NCBI GenBank assembly: GCA_964419605.1
Contig: CAYQQM010000009.1
Span: 1-64,000 of the forward strand
DNA from: JABFXX01 sp964419605
GTDB lineage: Bacteria > Myxococcota_A > Polyangia > Haliangiales > Haliangiaceae
Direction of reading: 5' to 3'
Length of the DNA: 64,000 nucleotides
Part shown: piece by piece, positions 1 through 9,046 of the stretch
Numbering within the stretch: position 1 is the first letter of the stretch
How the letters are laid out: every line of letters starts with the position of its first letter
The notes under the pieces: model-generated
What the model was told of the DNA's origin: nothing
What the model saw: only the letters and a program-made list of their open reading frames with translations
Database searches by the model: none
Made by a program: the position numbers and the translations under genes

Positions 1-51
1 AAATCGTTCTCAAACCCGATAGCTTACGCTTAAGTGAGTGGCATTGGTACT

Positions 52-220
52 AGTACCTCGCCACAGTGAAGATGATCGGTTGAGGCCGACGAGCCGCGCC
101 GAGCGCGAGGCTTGCGGAGTAAGCGCTACTGGCGGTACTGGCGGTACTGGCGGAGCATAACGCTGCGATCGGCGATGGATCGGCGGCCCGAATCGATCAT
201 CTTCACTGTGGCGAGGTGCT
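52..220. repeat. MITE-like element with 27-bp terminal inverted repeats
   Basis: Positions 52-78 and 194-220 are inverted copies of each other with one mismatch in 27 bases. The interior (about 115 bp) is GC-rich and holds three tandem copies of TACTGGCGG near 127-154. No open reading frame is convincing inside. The right arm overlaps the stop codon of the methyltransferase gene that ends at 219. This could be a small non-autonomous mobile element or a long-stem structure acting at a gene end; the sequence does not decide. No gene is visible in 1-218 otherwise. Confidence 0.6.
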
Positions 221-1403
221 AACCGCGCTGCAATGCATAGATGTTGCCCTCGACCGGCTGGTCGTTCTCGTGCCGCAATACCTCCAGGGTCACTCGCTGG
301 ACCCGCAGACCGTGGGCTTGCGCAAGCTGGTGAATGTAGGGCTCCGCGTGGCTGTAGCGCAGACTGCGCTGAAGCTCAACGGATGCACTGAGGCTGCGTT
401 CGATGGAAAAAATCGCAAGGCCGCCTGTTCTAAGTGAAATGGCGCATGCGGCAAACGTGGAGTCCAATTCACCGACGTAGTTGAACACATCGGCGGCGAC
501 GATGAGATCCGCGTTGCGCTCCCTCGCCAATGTCGCAGCGAGGTCTTCCACGTGCAATTCGTCGTAAATGCCGCGCTGTCTGGCTCGGAACACCATGCGA
601 CGCGACAAATCGACTCCGATGAGAGTCCTCGCAAACCGACGAAGGTGGACGCCGGCCAGTCCCGTACCGCAGCCAAGGTCGAGGACGCGAAGGCTGCCAT
701 CCTGCGGTTGCACGAGCTCGGTGACCGCCGAGGCGATCAAACCAGGTACTGCATAACGCAGATGATTCATGAGGTGCTGATCGAAGCTCGCCGCGTACGT
801 ATCAAACAAGTCGGCGATCACGTCGGGCGGCGCAGTCACAGGCCGAGACCCCGTTTCGCCCTCTGCAACATTGGCGCCAGACCGATCGGGTGACCCCGTC
901 AACCCTGCCAAAAAAAAACGCGCGTGGGCGTTGCTTGGGTCGCGTCGCAGAATCCTGCGGAACAGGCCAATCGCCTCCCGCGTTCGGTTGCTTAGCATGT
1001 GATGCTTAGCCAAACGCTCCATCGCAAGGGTTGTGCTGGAGTCGAGTTCGATCGCGAATTCCATCGTGGCCACAGCCAGCGAATCGTTTCCTACAGCAGC
1101 ATATACAGAGCCCAACGCGAGATGGGCCGGGGCGAACGAGGGCGCCGAATCTCGCGCCCGCTCAAGAACAGCGATCGCATCGGCGTATTGCGCGCTCTGC
1201 TCGAAAACGATGCCGAGCATGGTCAATACGCCAGCATGGTCAGGGGCCAGCGCTAGCGCCGACTGCAGGTGCGAGGCGGCTTCGGAAAGTTCGCCGCGTT
1301 CCGAGCAACTGCGCGCGAGCTCGGTGAACTCGGGCACGCCCCACCGCGGCAACTGGGTCTTTTTGCGCTTCACTGGAACGCGACAATACCTAAAGTGAAG
1401 CAA
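219..1403 (-). CDS. TPR-repeat SAM-dependent methyltransferase
   Basis: The N-terminal half is a row of TPR-like helical repeats (roughly residues 25-170, with the spacing of A-P-A-H and L-G motifs typical of TPRs). The C-terminal half is a class I methyltransferase with motif I VLDLGCGTG and the following acidic residue in IGVDLSRRM. The arrangement matches the family of predicted methyltransferases with TPR repeats (COG4976 type), whose substrates are generally unknown. The start is uncertain: the longest frame begins at a TTG, and a GTG ten codons further in (about 1373) is also possible. No signal peptide is seen, so it is probably cytoplasmic. Its stop codon lies in the arm of the adjoining inverted-repeat element. 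Confidence 0.85.
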   Translation of the reverse strand: MLHFRYCRVPVKRKKTQLPRWGVPEFTELARSCSERGELSEAASHLQSALALAPDHAGVLTMLGIVFEQSAQYADAIAVLERARDSAPSFAPAHLALGSVYAAVGNDSLAVATMEFAIELDSSTTLAMERLAKHHMLSNRTREAIGLFRRILRRDPSNAHARFFLAGLTGSPDRSGANVAEGETGSRPVTAPPDVIADLFDTYAASFDQHLMNHLRYAVPGLIASAVTELVQPQDGSLRVLDLGCGTGLAGVHLRRFARTLIGVDLSRRMVFRARQRGIYDELHVEDLAATLARERNADLIVAADVFNYVGELDSTFAACAISLRTGGLAIFSIERSLSASVELQRSLRYSHAEPYIHQLAQAHGLRVQRVTLEVLRHENDQPVEGNIYALQRG

Positions 1404-1456
1404 AACGCGATTGCCGGGGCGGTGGCGGAACGACGGCCACCGCCCCTACGGCCCAT

Positions 1457-4099
1457 TTACGGAGATTGGTAAATGATCCGCTCAAACGTCGCGGCGCCAT
1501 TGAGTCCTGTCGACGCACCGCAACGCCAACCAGAATTGATGTTGCCGCCGTTTGTGTGCCAGCAGAGACGACTTCCGGGATTGGTGCTCGCGGTGTCGCA
1601 TGAACACAGACTGACCGCATCCGCGGCGAGGGCGAAGCCCCAAGACCAGCTGGTATCAAAGTACCACTTGGTGCCATTGGCAACGTGGGCCTGATTGGAA
1701 GCGCACGACCCTGTGTTATTGGTCACTGTAAACACCTCGGTCCGCGGCGCCCATGCGAGTGTGGTGAGGGTCGACGATCCGGTTGGGCGGCATGCCATCA
1801 TGATCTTCCCCTGAGGACACGCGGCTTGGATCGACGCAATCGTCGTCGCGGAGTTGGCGTAGGTGTCGATATAACACTGCGTCCAACCCGCGAGGTTTGC
1901 GACCGGTACGTTCTGCTGCGGACCGACCGGGCTGTAGAGCACCTGACACGTTACGACCACGCTGGTGACATGAGCTGCGCCAACCGTGCCCGTTCCATTG
2001 GTCACGCTGCAGAAGCGGTCACCTGGTTGGGTAAATACGGTCACCGCGTAGGTCGCCCCACTTGCGATCGGTGTTGAGAACACGAACGTACCGTTCGCAT
2101 TGATCGTCAAGTTGTTGCCGCCGTTGTTCCTGAGCACCAGCCCGCCGGCATTCAGACCGACCACCGTGCCGCCGATGTTGTAGGTATTCGTCGTACAGCT
2201 TACTCCGACCGTCGTGACGTTCGCGCCACCCACGGTCCCCGTTGCGCTGCTCACTGTGCAGGTCTGGCTCGGATTGGTGGGCTGCGTCTTGACCGTGACC
2301 GCGTAGGTGGCTCCGCTCGAGATGGGCGTCGCGAATGCGAAGTTGCCGTTGCTGTTGACCGTGAGGTCATCGCCAGCGTTGTTTTGCAGCACCAGACCGG
2401 TACCCGAGAGGCCGGTCACCGCACCGCCGATTGTGTACTGGTTCGTGGTGCAATTGATGGCAACCGTAACAATGTTTCCGTTCGTCACCGTGCCGGAGCC
2501 GGCGACCACGTTGCAGGTCTGGCTGGGATTCGTCGGCTGCGCCGCGATCGTTACCGAATACGAATTTCCGCTCAGCACAGAGGCAGCAAAGGTAAACGCC
2601 CCATTGGCACCGATGGTGAGATCATCTCCGCCGTTGTTCTGGACCACCAAGCCACTACCCAAAAGTCCCGCTACCGTTCCGCCAACCGTGTATTGATTGG
2701 TCGCGCAGCTGACCGACACGTCCGTCACGTTGCCTGCTCCGACGATGCCCGTACCACTGGTGACGGTACACGTCTGGCTCAGACCCGTGGGATGGGTCAA
2801 TACCGTCACCGAATATGCCGCGCCACTATCGATCGCCGTCGCAAAGGTGAAGTCTCCGTCGACTGAAATGGCCAGGTCGTCGCCGTTGTTGTCTTGCAGG
2901 ACAAGACCCGTCCCCTGCAGACCGCTCACCTTGCCGCCAACCGTGAACTTATTCGTAACGCACGTCAGGGCCACGTCGGTGATGTTTGCGGCCGCGATCG
3001 AGCCTGAAGCGTTGGTCAGACTGCACGTCTGGCTTGGCGCTCCCGGTTGCGTCAGGACGGTGACCGCGTACGCTGCGCCGCTCTGAATTGGGGTCGCGAA
3101 TGCAAACGACCCGTTTGCGCTGACCGAGAGATTATCCCCGGCATTGTTCTGAAGCACTACGGTTCCCAGCAATCCGCTGGCGGTACCTCCGACGGTGTAC
3201 GCGTTCGTCGTGCAGTTTACAGCGACACTCGTAACGTTCGCACCGGCCACCGTGCCGCTGTTGCCCGTTACCGCACATGTCTGGGCTGGACTTGTCGGCT
3301 GCGTCTTCACCGTCACCGCGTACCCAGCGCCACTGGCAATCGCCGTGGCGAACGTAAACGAACCGTCGGCATTCACCGCAAGGTCATCGCCCGCATTGTT
3401 CTGCAACACGAGTCCGCTACCCGAAAGACCGGTCACAGCACCACCGATAGTGTATCTGTTGGTCGTACACGAAACGCTAACGTTCGTAACGTTCGCAGTC
3501 CCCACAACCCCGGTGCCGTTGGTCACGGTGCAGGTCTGACTTGGGTTATTGGGCTGCGCCTTCACGGTGACCGCGTACGGACTGCCGCTGGCCACCGTGG
3601 TAGCGAACGCGAAGTTGCCGTTTGTGGTGACCATCAGATCGGCGCCGCCGTTCTGCTGAAGAATGAGCCCGGTCCCTGCAAGCCCGGTCGCCGTACCTCC
3701 GATCGTAAATTGATCAGCAGCGCAATTGACGACGATGCTGCTGATATTCCCGTTCCCAATCGTCCCCATCCCTGCGCTCACGCTGCAGGTTTGCGCTGGT
3801 GCACTCGGCTGTGTCTTTACCGTTACCGCAAACGCCGCGCCCTTCGCGAGCTTGGTTGAAAATGCGAAGGTCCCGTTGGCCCCAATCGCTAGGTCGTTGG
3901 TGCCGTTGTTTTGAAGCACGAGCCCAGTGCCGAGCAGTCCGACCACTGTGCCACCGACGACGTAGGTCGTTTCGTCTGGTGGCGGCTCTGGAGGCGGCGC
4001 TGTATCGCCGCAACCAACAATCGCCAATGCCGTGGCTACTGCCGAGGCAGCCGCCACACCTGTTCTCACGGATTGCCACACGCTGTCAGATCTGCTCAT
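1457..4099 (-). CDS. Exported protein with eight tandem ~85-residue beta repeats
   Basis: The 880-residue product begins with a signal sequence ending in a lipobox-like IVGCGD, so it is probably a lipoprotein. A short proline-rich linker follows, then eight tandem repeats of about 85 residues. Each starts with a [IV]GG-[TAK]-V-x-GL motif, has LVLQNN near the middle of the first strand pair, YAVTV later, and one conserved pair of cysteines (Q-T-C and V-x-C). The last 150 residues form a different Cys-rich domain with several Trp. Repeats of this type occur in large myxobacterial surface proteins of unknown role; an adhesin or surface coat function is inference. The repeats are similar at DNA level, so copy number may vary by recombination. 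Confidence 0.85.
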   Translation of the reverse strand: MSRSDSVWQSVRTGVAAASAVATALAIVGCGDTAPPPEPPPDETTYVVGGTVVGLLGTGLVLQNNGTNDLAIGANGTFAFSTKLAKGAAFAVTVKTQPSAPAQTCSVSAGMGTIGNGNISSIVVNCAADQFTIGGTATGLAGTGLILQQNGGADLMVTTNGNFAFATTVASGSPYAVTVKAQPNNPSQTCTVTNGTGVVGTANVTNVSVSCTTNRYTIGGAVTGLSGSGLVLQNNAGDDLAVNADGSFTFATAIASGAGYAVTVKTQPTSPAQTCAVTGNSGTVAGANVTSVAVNCTTNAYTVGGTASGLLGTVVLQNNAGDNLSVSANGSFAFATPIQSGAAYAVTVLTQPGAPSQTCSLTNASGSIAAANITDVALTCVTNKFTVGGKVSGLQGTGLVLQDNNGDDLAISVDGDFTFATAIDSGAAYSVTVLTHPTGLSQTCTVTSGTGIVGAGNVTDVSVSCATNQYTVGGTVAGLLGSGLVVQNNGGDDLTIGANGAFTFAASVLSGNSYSVTIAAQPTNPSQTCNVVAGSGTVTNGNIVTVAINCTTNQYTIGGAVTGLSGTGLVLQNNAGDDLTVNSNGNFAFATPISSGATYAVTVKTQPTNPSQTCTVSSATGTVGGANVTTVGVSCTTNTYNIGGTVVGLNAGGLVLRNNGGNNLTINANGTFVFSTPIASGATYAVTVFTQPGDRFCSVTNGTGTVGAAHVTSVVVTCQVLYSPVGPQQNVPVANLAGWTQCYIDTYANSATTIASIQAACPQGKIMMACRPTGSSTLTTLAWAPRTEVFTVTNNTGSCASNQAHVANGTKWYFDTSWSWGFALAADAVSLCSCDTASTNPGSRLCWHTNGGNINSGWRCGASTGLNGAATFERIIYQSP

Positions 4100-4292
4100 T
4101 TTGCTAGGCTATAGATTTTTTTTCCAAAGTAACAATGGCCTGCGTCGGCAAAATGGTTGATCGCAAAAAAAACATCACACAGTGTCTCCTGAGTCCCACA
4201 TTCAGCAACGGACCCAGCGAGATAACGAGATGCAAAACAATGACGCATAGGTTGCGAGCCAAGAACCTCGCGTCCCGACGCGCAGCCAGTAG

Positions 4293-6353
4293 CTACTGGC
4301 CGAGCTCGCGTAATAGGAACGCTAATTGATCGACCACGCGGTCGACCTGCGACTTCACCAGGTCTGCTCCGCCGTGACCGCTATTGCGCTCGATCCGCAA
4401 CAGAATAGGCGATTCCGATGTTTGCTCCGCTTGAAGTACCGCCGTCATCTTCCGGGCGTGCATCGGATCGACGCGATCGTCGTGATCCGCCGAATCGAAC
4501 AACACGGCCGGATACACCTGAGGCCCCGCGTCTACCGCGACGCGGTACGGCGAATATGCATACAGCGCCGCGAATTGTTCCGGATCGTCGGGGGATCCAT
4601 ATTCGGGAATCCACGTCTGCCCCGAGCCAAACCGTTGATAGCGCAGCATATCGAGTAGTGGCACAGCGCATATCGCCGCGCGATATCGCTCTGGATGCTG
4701 GGTAATCGCCGCACCGACCAGCAGGCCTCCATTCGAACCGCCATACGCAGCGAGGTGCCGCGGCGATGTCCAACCGTTGTCGATCAGGTACGCCGCCGCC
4801 GCCGCGAAGTCGTCAAACACGTTTTGCTTCGCGAGCAACATTCCAGCCTTGTGCCAGTCTTCCCCGTACTCCCCGCCGCCGCGCAAATTCGCAATCGCGT
4901 AGATTCCGCCGCGCTCCAGCCAAGCGATGCGCGATCCAGAAAACCCCGGCGTAAGGCTCACATTGAAGCCGCCGTAGCCATACAGAATCGTAGGCGCGCG
5001 GCCGTTCCTTTCAACGGTCCTACCGCGAACGATGAACATCGAAATCGTGGTTCCGTCTTTCGATGAAAAAAACACCTGATCGGTCACCATGGTGGAGGTA
5101 TCGATCGGCAGAGCCACCCGGGCCCACTCGGACGTAGCGCCGGTCTCGATCGAGGTCTGATAAATCACCTGCGGCTCGGTAAACGACGTAAACGCAAAGT
5201 AGCCGGTATCCTCATCGGGTTCGCCCGAAATGCCGGCGGATGTGCCCACTCCTGGAAGCACCACATCGCGAACATGCGTGCCGTCGAGCGAGTGAAGCTG
5301 TAGGGCGCTAGATGCGTTCTTTAGGTAGGTCAGCTGCAGCATGCCACCGACGATCGATAGGCTTTCCAGTGTGGAGTCAGACTGCGCGACGATTTGCTTC
5401 CACGAGGAGCGGGTTGGCGCACTCGCATCCGCCACCAGCACCCGGTATCGCGGAGCACCGTCGTTGGTATGAATGTAGAATTTGTCGTGCCAGACCTCGA
5501 CGTTAAAATTCGCATCGACGCCGGCGACCAACGTCTGCCACGGCGCAGCGGCGAAACGAGCATCTCGGAAATAAATGTCCGTCGAGTTCCAGCCGTGTTG
5601 GATCACCGCTGTAATCCAGCGGCCATCGCGGGAAATGCCACCCCCGAGAAAGGTTTTCGCATCTCGGGTGGGTCCATACACCGTCAGGTCGTTGGCGGAA
5701 TCATTGCCGCAGCGGTGAAAGCGCAATTCAGCGAACCCCGGCCGCTCGGCAACCGATACTTCGCCACCCACCGGCGGGACGTAGGTGTAGTAAAAGCCGC
5801 TGCTGTCCGGCGCCCACGACGCTGATGCGTACTTCGTTCCGCCAAGCACCTCGGGAAGGTCTTGATGCTGATCAACGCTAAAAATATGCATCTCGGTCTC
5901 ATCCGAGTTGTGTTCGCTGACTTGGTACGCGACCAGCTTGCCGTCGTAGCTGGGATACCAACCGTGTAATCCTTTGGAGCCATCGTCGCTCCAGGTGTTT
6001 GGGTCAAACAACACCTGTTCGGGTCCTGCATCGCCCTGTTTCCAGTAAACGACCGATTTCTCTCGGTCGGCGTGCTTGCGCGCGTAGAAGTATCGACCGC
6101 CGCGGTGAATCGGCGCTGTAATCGAGTCAAAGTAGAACAGCTGCTTGATTCGCGCTTCAAGCTCGGCGCGATGCGGCAGCCCGGCCAACTCCCTGCGAGC
6201 ACTTAGGTCTTGCGCGTTCATCCATGCAACGACCTCAGGCGCGTGCTCGTCCTCGAGCCAACGATACGGGTCGGAGACGGTCTTGCCGTGAATCGCCTCA
6301 GTAATCTCTTCTTTGCGCGTCGCGCCGCGGCCAGCGAGCATCCGCTTGTTCAT
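4293..6353 (-). CDS. Prolyl oligopeptidase, S9A family
   Basis: The 686-residue length fits the family. The N-terminal part has the family signature DPYRWLED followed by the propeller region. The C-terminal alpha/beta hydrolase domain shows the nucleophile motif GGSNGG, the acid in DSADHDDRVDP and the base in NSGHGGAD. Upstream of the nucleophile it has the family block YGYGGFN and the LRGGGEYG motif. These enzymes cleave short peptides after proline. No signal peptide is visible, so a cytoplasmic or periplasm-independent role is likely. It is monocistronic here, and its stop codon sits in a 16-bp perfect palindrome at 4285-4300. The spacer 4100-4292 shows no gene. Confidence 0.95.
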   Translation of the reverse strand: MNKRMLAGRGATRKEEITEAIHGKTVSDPYRWLEDEHAPEVVAWMNAQDLSARRELAGLPHRAELEARIKQLFYFDSITAPIHRGGRYFYARKHADREKSVVYWKQGDAGPEQVLFDPNTWSDDGSKGLHGWYPSYDGKLVAYQVSEHNSDETEMHIFSVDQHQDLPEVLGGTKYASASWAPDSSGFYYTYVPPVGGEVSVAERPGFAELRFHRCGNDSANDLTVYGPTRDAKTFLGGGISRDGRWITAVIQHGWNSTDIYFRDARFAAAPWQTLVAGVDANFNVEVWHDKFYIHTNDGAPRYRVLVADASAPTRSSWKQIVAQSDSTLESLSIVGGMLQLTYLKNASSALQLHSLDGTHVRDVVLPGVGTSAGISGEPDEDTGYFAFTSFTEPQVIYQTSIETGATSEWARVALPIDTSTMVTDQVFFSSKDGTTISMFIVRGRTVERNGRAPTILYGYGGFNVSLTPGFSGSRIAWLERGGIYAIANLRGGGEYGEDWHKAGMLLAKQNVFDDFAAAAAYLIDNGWTSPRHLAAYGGSNGGLLVGAAITQHPERYRAAICAVPLLDMLRYQRFGSGQTWIPEYGSPDDPEQFAALYAYSPYRVAVDAGPQVYPAVLFDSADHDDRVDPMHARKMTAVLQAEQTSESPILLRIERNSGHGGADLVKSQVDRVVDQLAFLLRELGQ

Positions 6354-6399
6354 GTCCAGGGTGTATCACGCGGTGCACATTTCCATGACGTACACGGTT

Positions 6400-6581
6400 A
6401 GGCACTGTCCCTAAATAAGCTGTCGAGCGAGGCACAGCAGCCCGGAGCAGATCGCGAGCGCGCCCGGAGCGACCGACCGAGCCGTACCCGTCGGTACGGC
6501 GACCGAGGGAGAGAGGACGAAAGCCGCGAGGTGCCCGGGATGCGAAGCCGCAGCCGACCAGCGTATTTAGGGACAGTGCCT
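6400..6581. mobile_element. Palindromic MITE-like element, 18-bp perfect terminal inverted repeats
   Basis: The arms AGGCACTGTCCCTAAATA (6400-6417) and its exact reverse complement (6564-6581) bound a 182-bp element. The exact centre holds a second palindrome, GCCGTACC-CGTC-GGTACGGC at 6481-6500, centred on the same point (6490.5) as the arms. The element has no coding capacity. Its right edge meets the stop codon (6581-6583) of the rRNA methyltransferase gene. The structure fits a non-autonomous transposon-derived element; a matching transposase is not in this window. Confidence 0.7.
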
Positions 6582-7759
6582 TAGCACCGCACCAACATGG
6601 TTTGAAGGTAGCGATCCTTTGGCTGTACGGTGACGGTGGGATATTCCGGCGGCAGGCCGTCTTCTGTTAAGGTCGAAACGGATCGCCCCGCCCGCGCGAC
6701 CGCTCGGGCAACGAGCTTGGGAAGTAAAACCCCGGAGTGGCTGTTGCACGCCAACCAAATCAGGCCTCCCGCGGGCACGACGCGAATTGCCTGTTCGATG
6801 AGCGGTGGATAGTCGCGATCGACCACCCACGGCGTTCCACGCGCCGAAGAGAACGTCGGCGGGTCGATGAGCACCAAATCATAGCGCTCGCGATCGCGCT
6901 CAGCACGAGCCAAAAACCGCACCGCGTCGCCGAGTTCGAACCGCCAGCGCGACGATTCGCCCAGCCCGGACAAGCCAAAGTTGACGCGAGCCCATGCGTG
7001 CACGCCGGGAGATGTGTCGACGCTGACCACCGAATCCGCGCCGCCCCGCGCACATGCCAACGAAAATGCCCCGGTATACGAAAACAAGTTCAACACCCGT
7101 GTGCCGCGGGCCAGCGGTGCCAGGGCAGCGCGATGCAAACGCATGTCTGTAAACAGCCCAACGTTTAGGCCTCGTCGCAAATGCAGCTCGAACGGTACCC
7201 CGGTTTCGCACGCACACACGCGCTCAGGCGGCTCCTCACCAACGACCTCGTGCGCGACCTCATCTGCTTTTCCGCGCTGGCGCGTCTTAATGACCACGCC
7301 GTCTACCTTTGCAAAGCCTCGCACCGCCTCCGCGAGTACGCGCGCCAGCGGCACGAGCGCTTCGGCATAGGCGCAAATCACAGCAAACCGGCCGTAAACG
7401 TCGCAGGTAAATCCGGGTGTTCCGTCGCCCGCTCCATGAAGAAGCCGGTACGCCGCATCCGAGCCGACCAAGCCAAGACGCGTGCGCAGCGCCAATGCGC
7501 GCTCGAGGCGAAGCGCCAACACCGTGCCGTCGATCCGACTCAGGCCGTCTCGAGCGGTAACGAGCAGCCGCAATCGCTCGTTCTCCGGATCGGCCACCGC
7601 CAGTCCGAGCTCCTCTCCAGACGCTGCGACGAGCCGGACCGTCGATCCAGCGAGCTCGCCGCTCGTTGCATGCTCCACATCGAGCCCACCACTGCGAACG
7701 AAGCGCTCAGCCCCGCTCGTGAGTACCAGTTCAGATTCACTCATTTCTTTCAAACTCAT
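6581..7759 (-). CDS. Class I SAM-dependent rRNA methyltransferase, RlmI-like
   Basis: The 392-residue protein has an N-terminal PUA-like region followed by a THUMP-less RlmI-type core. Landmarks are GDGTPGFTCDVYG, RGLNVGLFTDMRLHR, the SAM motif VLNLFSYTGAFSL, DTSPG for ribose contact, and the catalytic-loop motif LIDPPTFS. The family methylates C5 of a cytosine in 23S rRNA (C1962 in E. coli). The exact target is inferred from family. A second start five codons in is possible. The gene is divergent from the kinase at 7854 across a 94-bp spacer, which should hold both promoters. Confidence 0.88.
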   Translation of the reverse strand: MSLKEMSESELVLTSGAERFVRSGGLDVEHATSGELAGSTVRLVAASGEELGLAVADPENERLRLLVTARDGLSRIDGTVLALRLERALALRTRLGLVGSDAAYRLLHGAGDGTPGFTCDVYGRFAVICAYAEALVPLARVLAEAVRGFAKVDGVVIKTRQRGKADEVAHEVVGEEPPERVCACETGVPFELHLRRGLNVGLFTDMRLHRAALAPLARGTRVLNLFSYTGAFSLACARGGADSVVSVDTSPGVHAWARVNFGLSGLGESSRWRFELGDAVRFLARAERDRERYDLVLIDPPTFSSARGTPWVVDRDYPPLIEQAIRVVPAGGLIWLACNSHSGVLLPKLVARAVARAGRSVSTLTEDGLPPEYPTVTVQPKDRYLQTMLVRC

Positions 7760-7853
7760 AGTCCGCCCCAGTCCATGAATAAACCGGAAGCCACAACTTT
7801 GCTTCGCCGAGGGATCCGTAGCTCCGGCGCAGGCGTATCATGCACGGCGCCCG

Positions 7854-9005
7854 ATGCTCGGAATCACCGGGAAATACCGTTTGGAGCAACGTTTGGGCGG
7901 AGGAGGAATGGCCGAGGTCTTTCTCGGAACGTCCATAGGCGCCGAGGGGTTCATGCGCCGCGTTGCGATCAAACGCGTATTGCCGGACTTGTCTGACAAC
8001 CCTGAATTCGCCCGGATGTTCGTTGCAGAAGCGAAAATTAGCTCGAGACTTGCACACCCGAACATCGTTTCGGTCATCGATTTCGATCGGGACCGAGACG
8101 GTCGACTGTTCCTGGTCATGGAATGGGTCGACGGCCGCGACCTAGGCGCGTTCCTGGCCAGCGGCCCGCTGCCACCTCCGGTGGTGATTTTCATCGTGAC
8201 CGAGATCTTGCGCGGCCTTGGCCATGCGCATGATCTGTCCATCGCTAAAGACGCACGCGGATTGGTTCATCGCGATGTATCGCCCCACAACGTGTTGTTA
8301 TCGTGGGAAGGCGCAGTCAAGGTATCGGACTTTGGCATCGCCAAAGCGCGCTCTGTGAGTAAGGCAGCCGCGTCGGCATTTCTCAAGGGAAAGCCTGCGT
8401 ACATGAGCCCAGAACAGGTGCGCGGAGAGGCACTTGATGGTCGCGCTGACCTTTTTGCCGTCGGAGTGATTCTGTGGGAGCTGCTCGTGGGCAAGCGACT
8501 ATTTGACTCGGCCGATACGCAAGCCACCCTCGACGCAGTGCTATTTGGCCCGATCGCGCGACCACGGCTACTGCGCCCGACCATCGCCAAGGACGTTGAA
8601 CGAGTCGCGTTGCGTCTGCTGGAGCGCGACCCAAGACGTCGCTATCCGAATGCGGAAACGGCGATCCACGATCTACTAATGTGTAGCGATGCGCCCAAGG
8701 CGGGCGGAGAACTGTTACGGCAGACCCTAGCGGAGCGGTTTCCGCGCGAGGCACCGCTTCGGCCCAGTGCCAGGCGGATTACTGCCCCGCCCGATCCCGC
8801 GGCGATGCAACCGCCGGGTCTCCCACTCGCCCCTGTCTCGACTCCAAGCTCTGGACTGGCTGGACTGACTGATATGATGTCAGCCCGTACCGGAACGGTG
8901 CATCAGGCCACCCGCCCGCGCCGTGAGGTGAGGCCGTTGTGGCTTGGCTTGGCGCTCGCAACCCTGGGCGCCGTCCTACTGGGCCTCGCGCTCCTGCGGC
9001 CCTAA
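7854..9005 (+). CDS. Membrane-anchored Hanks-type Ser/Thr protein kinase
   Basis: The kinase domain starts at residue 8 (YRLEQRLGGGGMAEVF glycine loop). It has the ATP-binding Lys in RVAIKRV, the catalytic loop HRDVSPHN, DFGIAKA, and the activation segment ending YMSPEQVRG. All catalytic residues are intact. A low-complexity linker precedes a single C-terminal transmembrane helix (LALATLGAVLLGLALL) that ends two residues before the stop, so the kinase should face the cytoplasm as a tail-anchored protein. The next gene encodes an exported protein and may be co-transcribed. Kinases of this layout are abundant in myxobacteria; the substrate is unknown. Confidence 0.93.
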   Translation: MLGITGKYRLEQRLGGGGMAEVFLGTSIGAEGFMRRVAIKRVLPDLSDNPEFARMFVAEAKISSRLAHPNIVSVIDFDRDRDGRLFLVMEWVDGRDLGAFLASGPLPPPVVIFIVTEILRGLGHAHDLSIAKDARGLVHRDVSPHNVLLSWEGAVKVSDFGIAKARSVSKAAASAFLKGKPAYMSPEQVRGEALDGRADLFAVGVILWELLVGKRLFDSADTQATLDAVLFGPIARPRLLRPTIAKDVERVALRLLERDPRRRYPNAETAIHDLLMCSDAPKAGGELLRQTLAERFPREAPLRPSARRITAPPDPAAMQPPGLPLAPVSTPSSGLAGLTDMMSARTGTVHQATRPRREVRPLWLGLALATLGAVLLGLALLRP

Positions 9006-9046
9006 AGCCCAACATTTGTGCAAAACTCACGTTCGAGCCAGGCAAA

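Noticed and set aside
3047..3859. Plus-strand open frames across the repeat protein gene
   Set aside because: They are periodic shadows of the repeats on the other strand, with no start or motif support.
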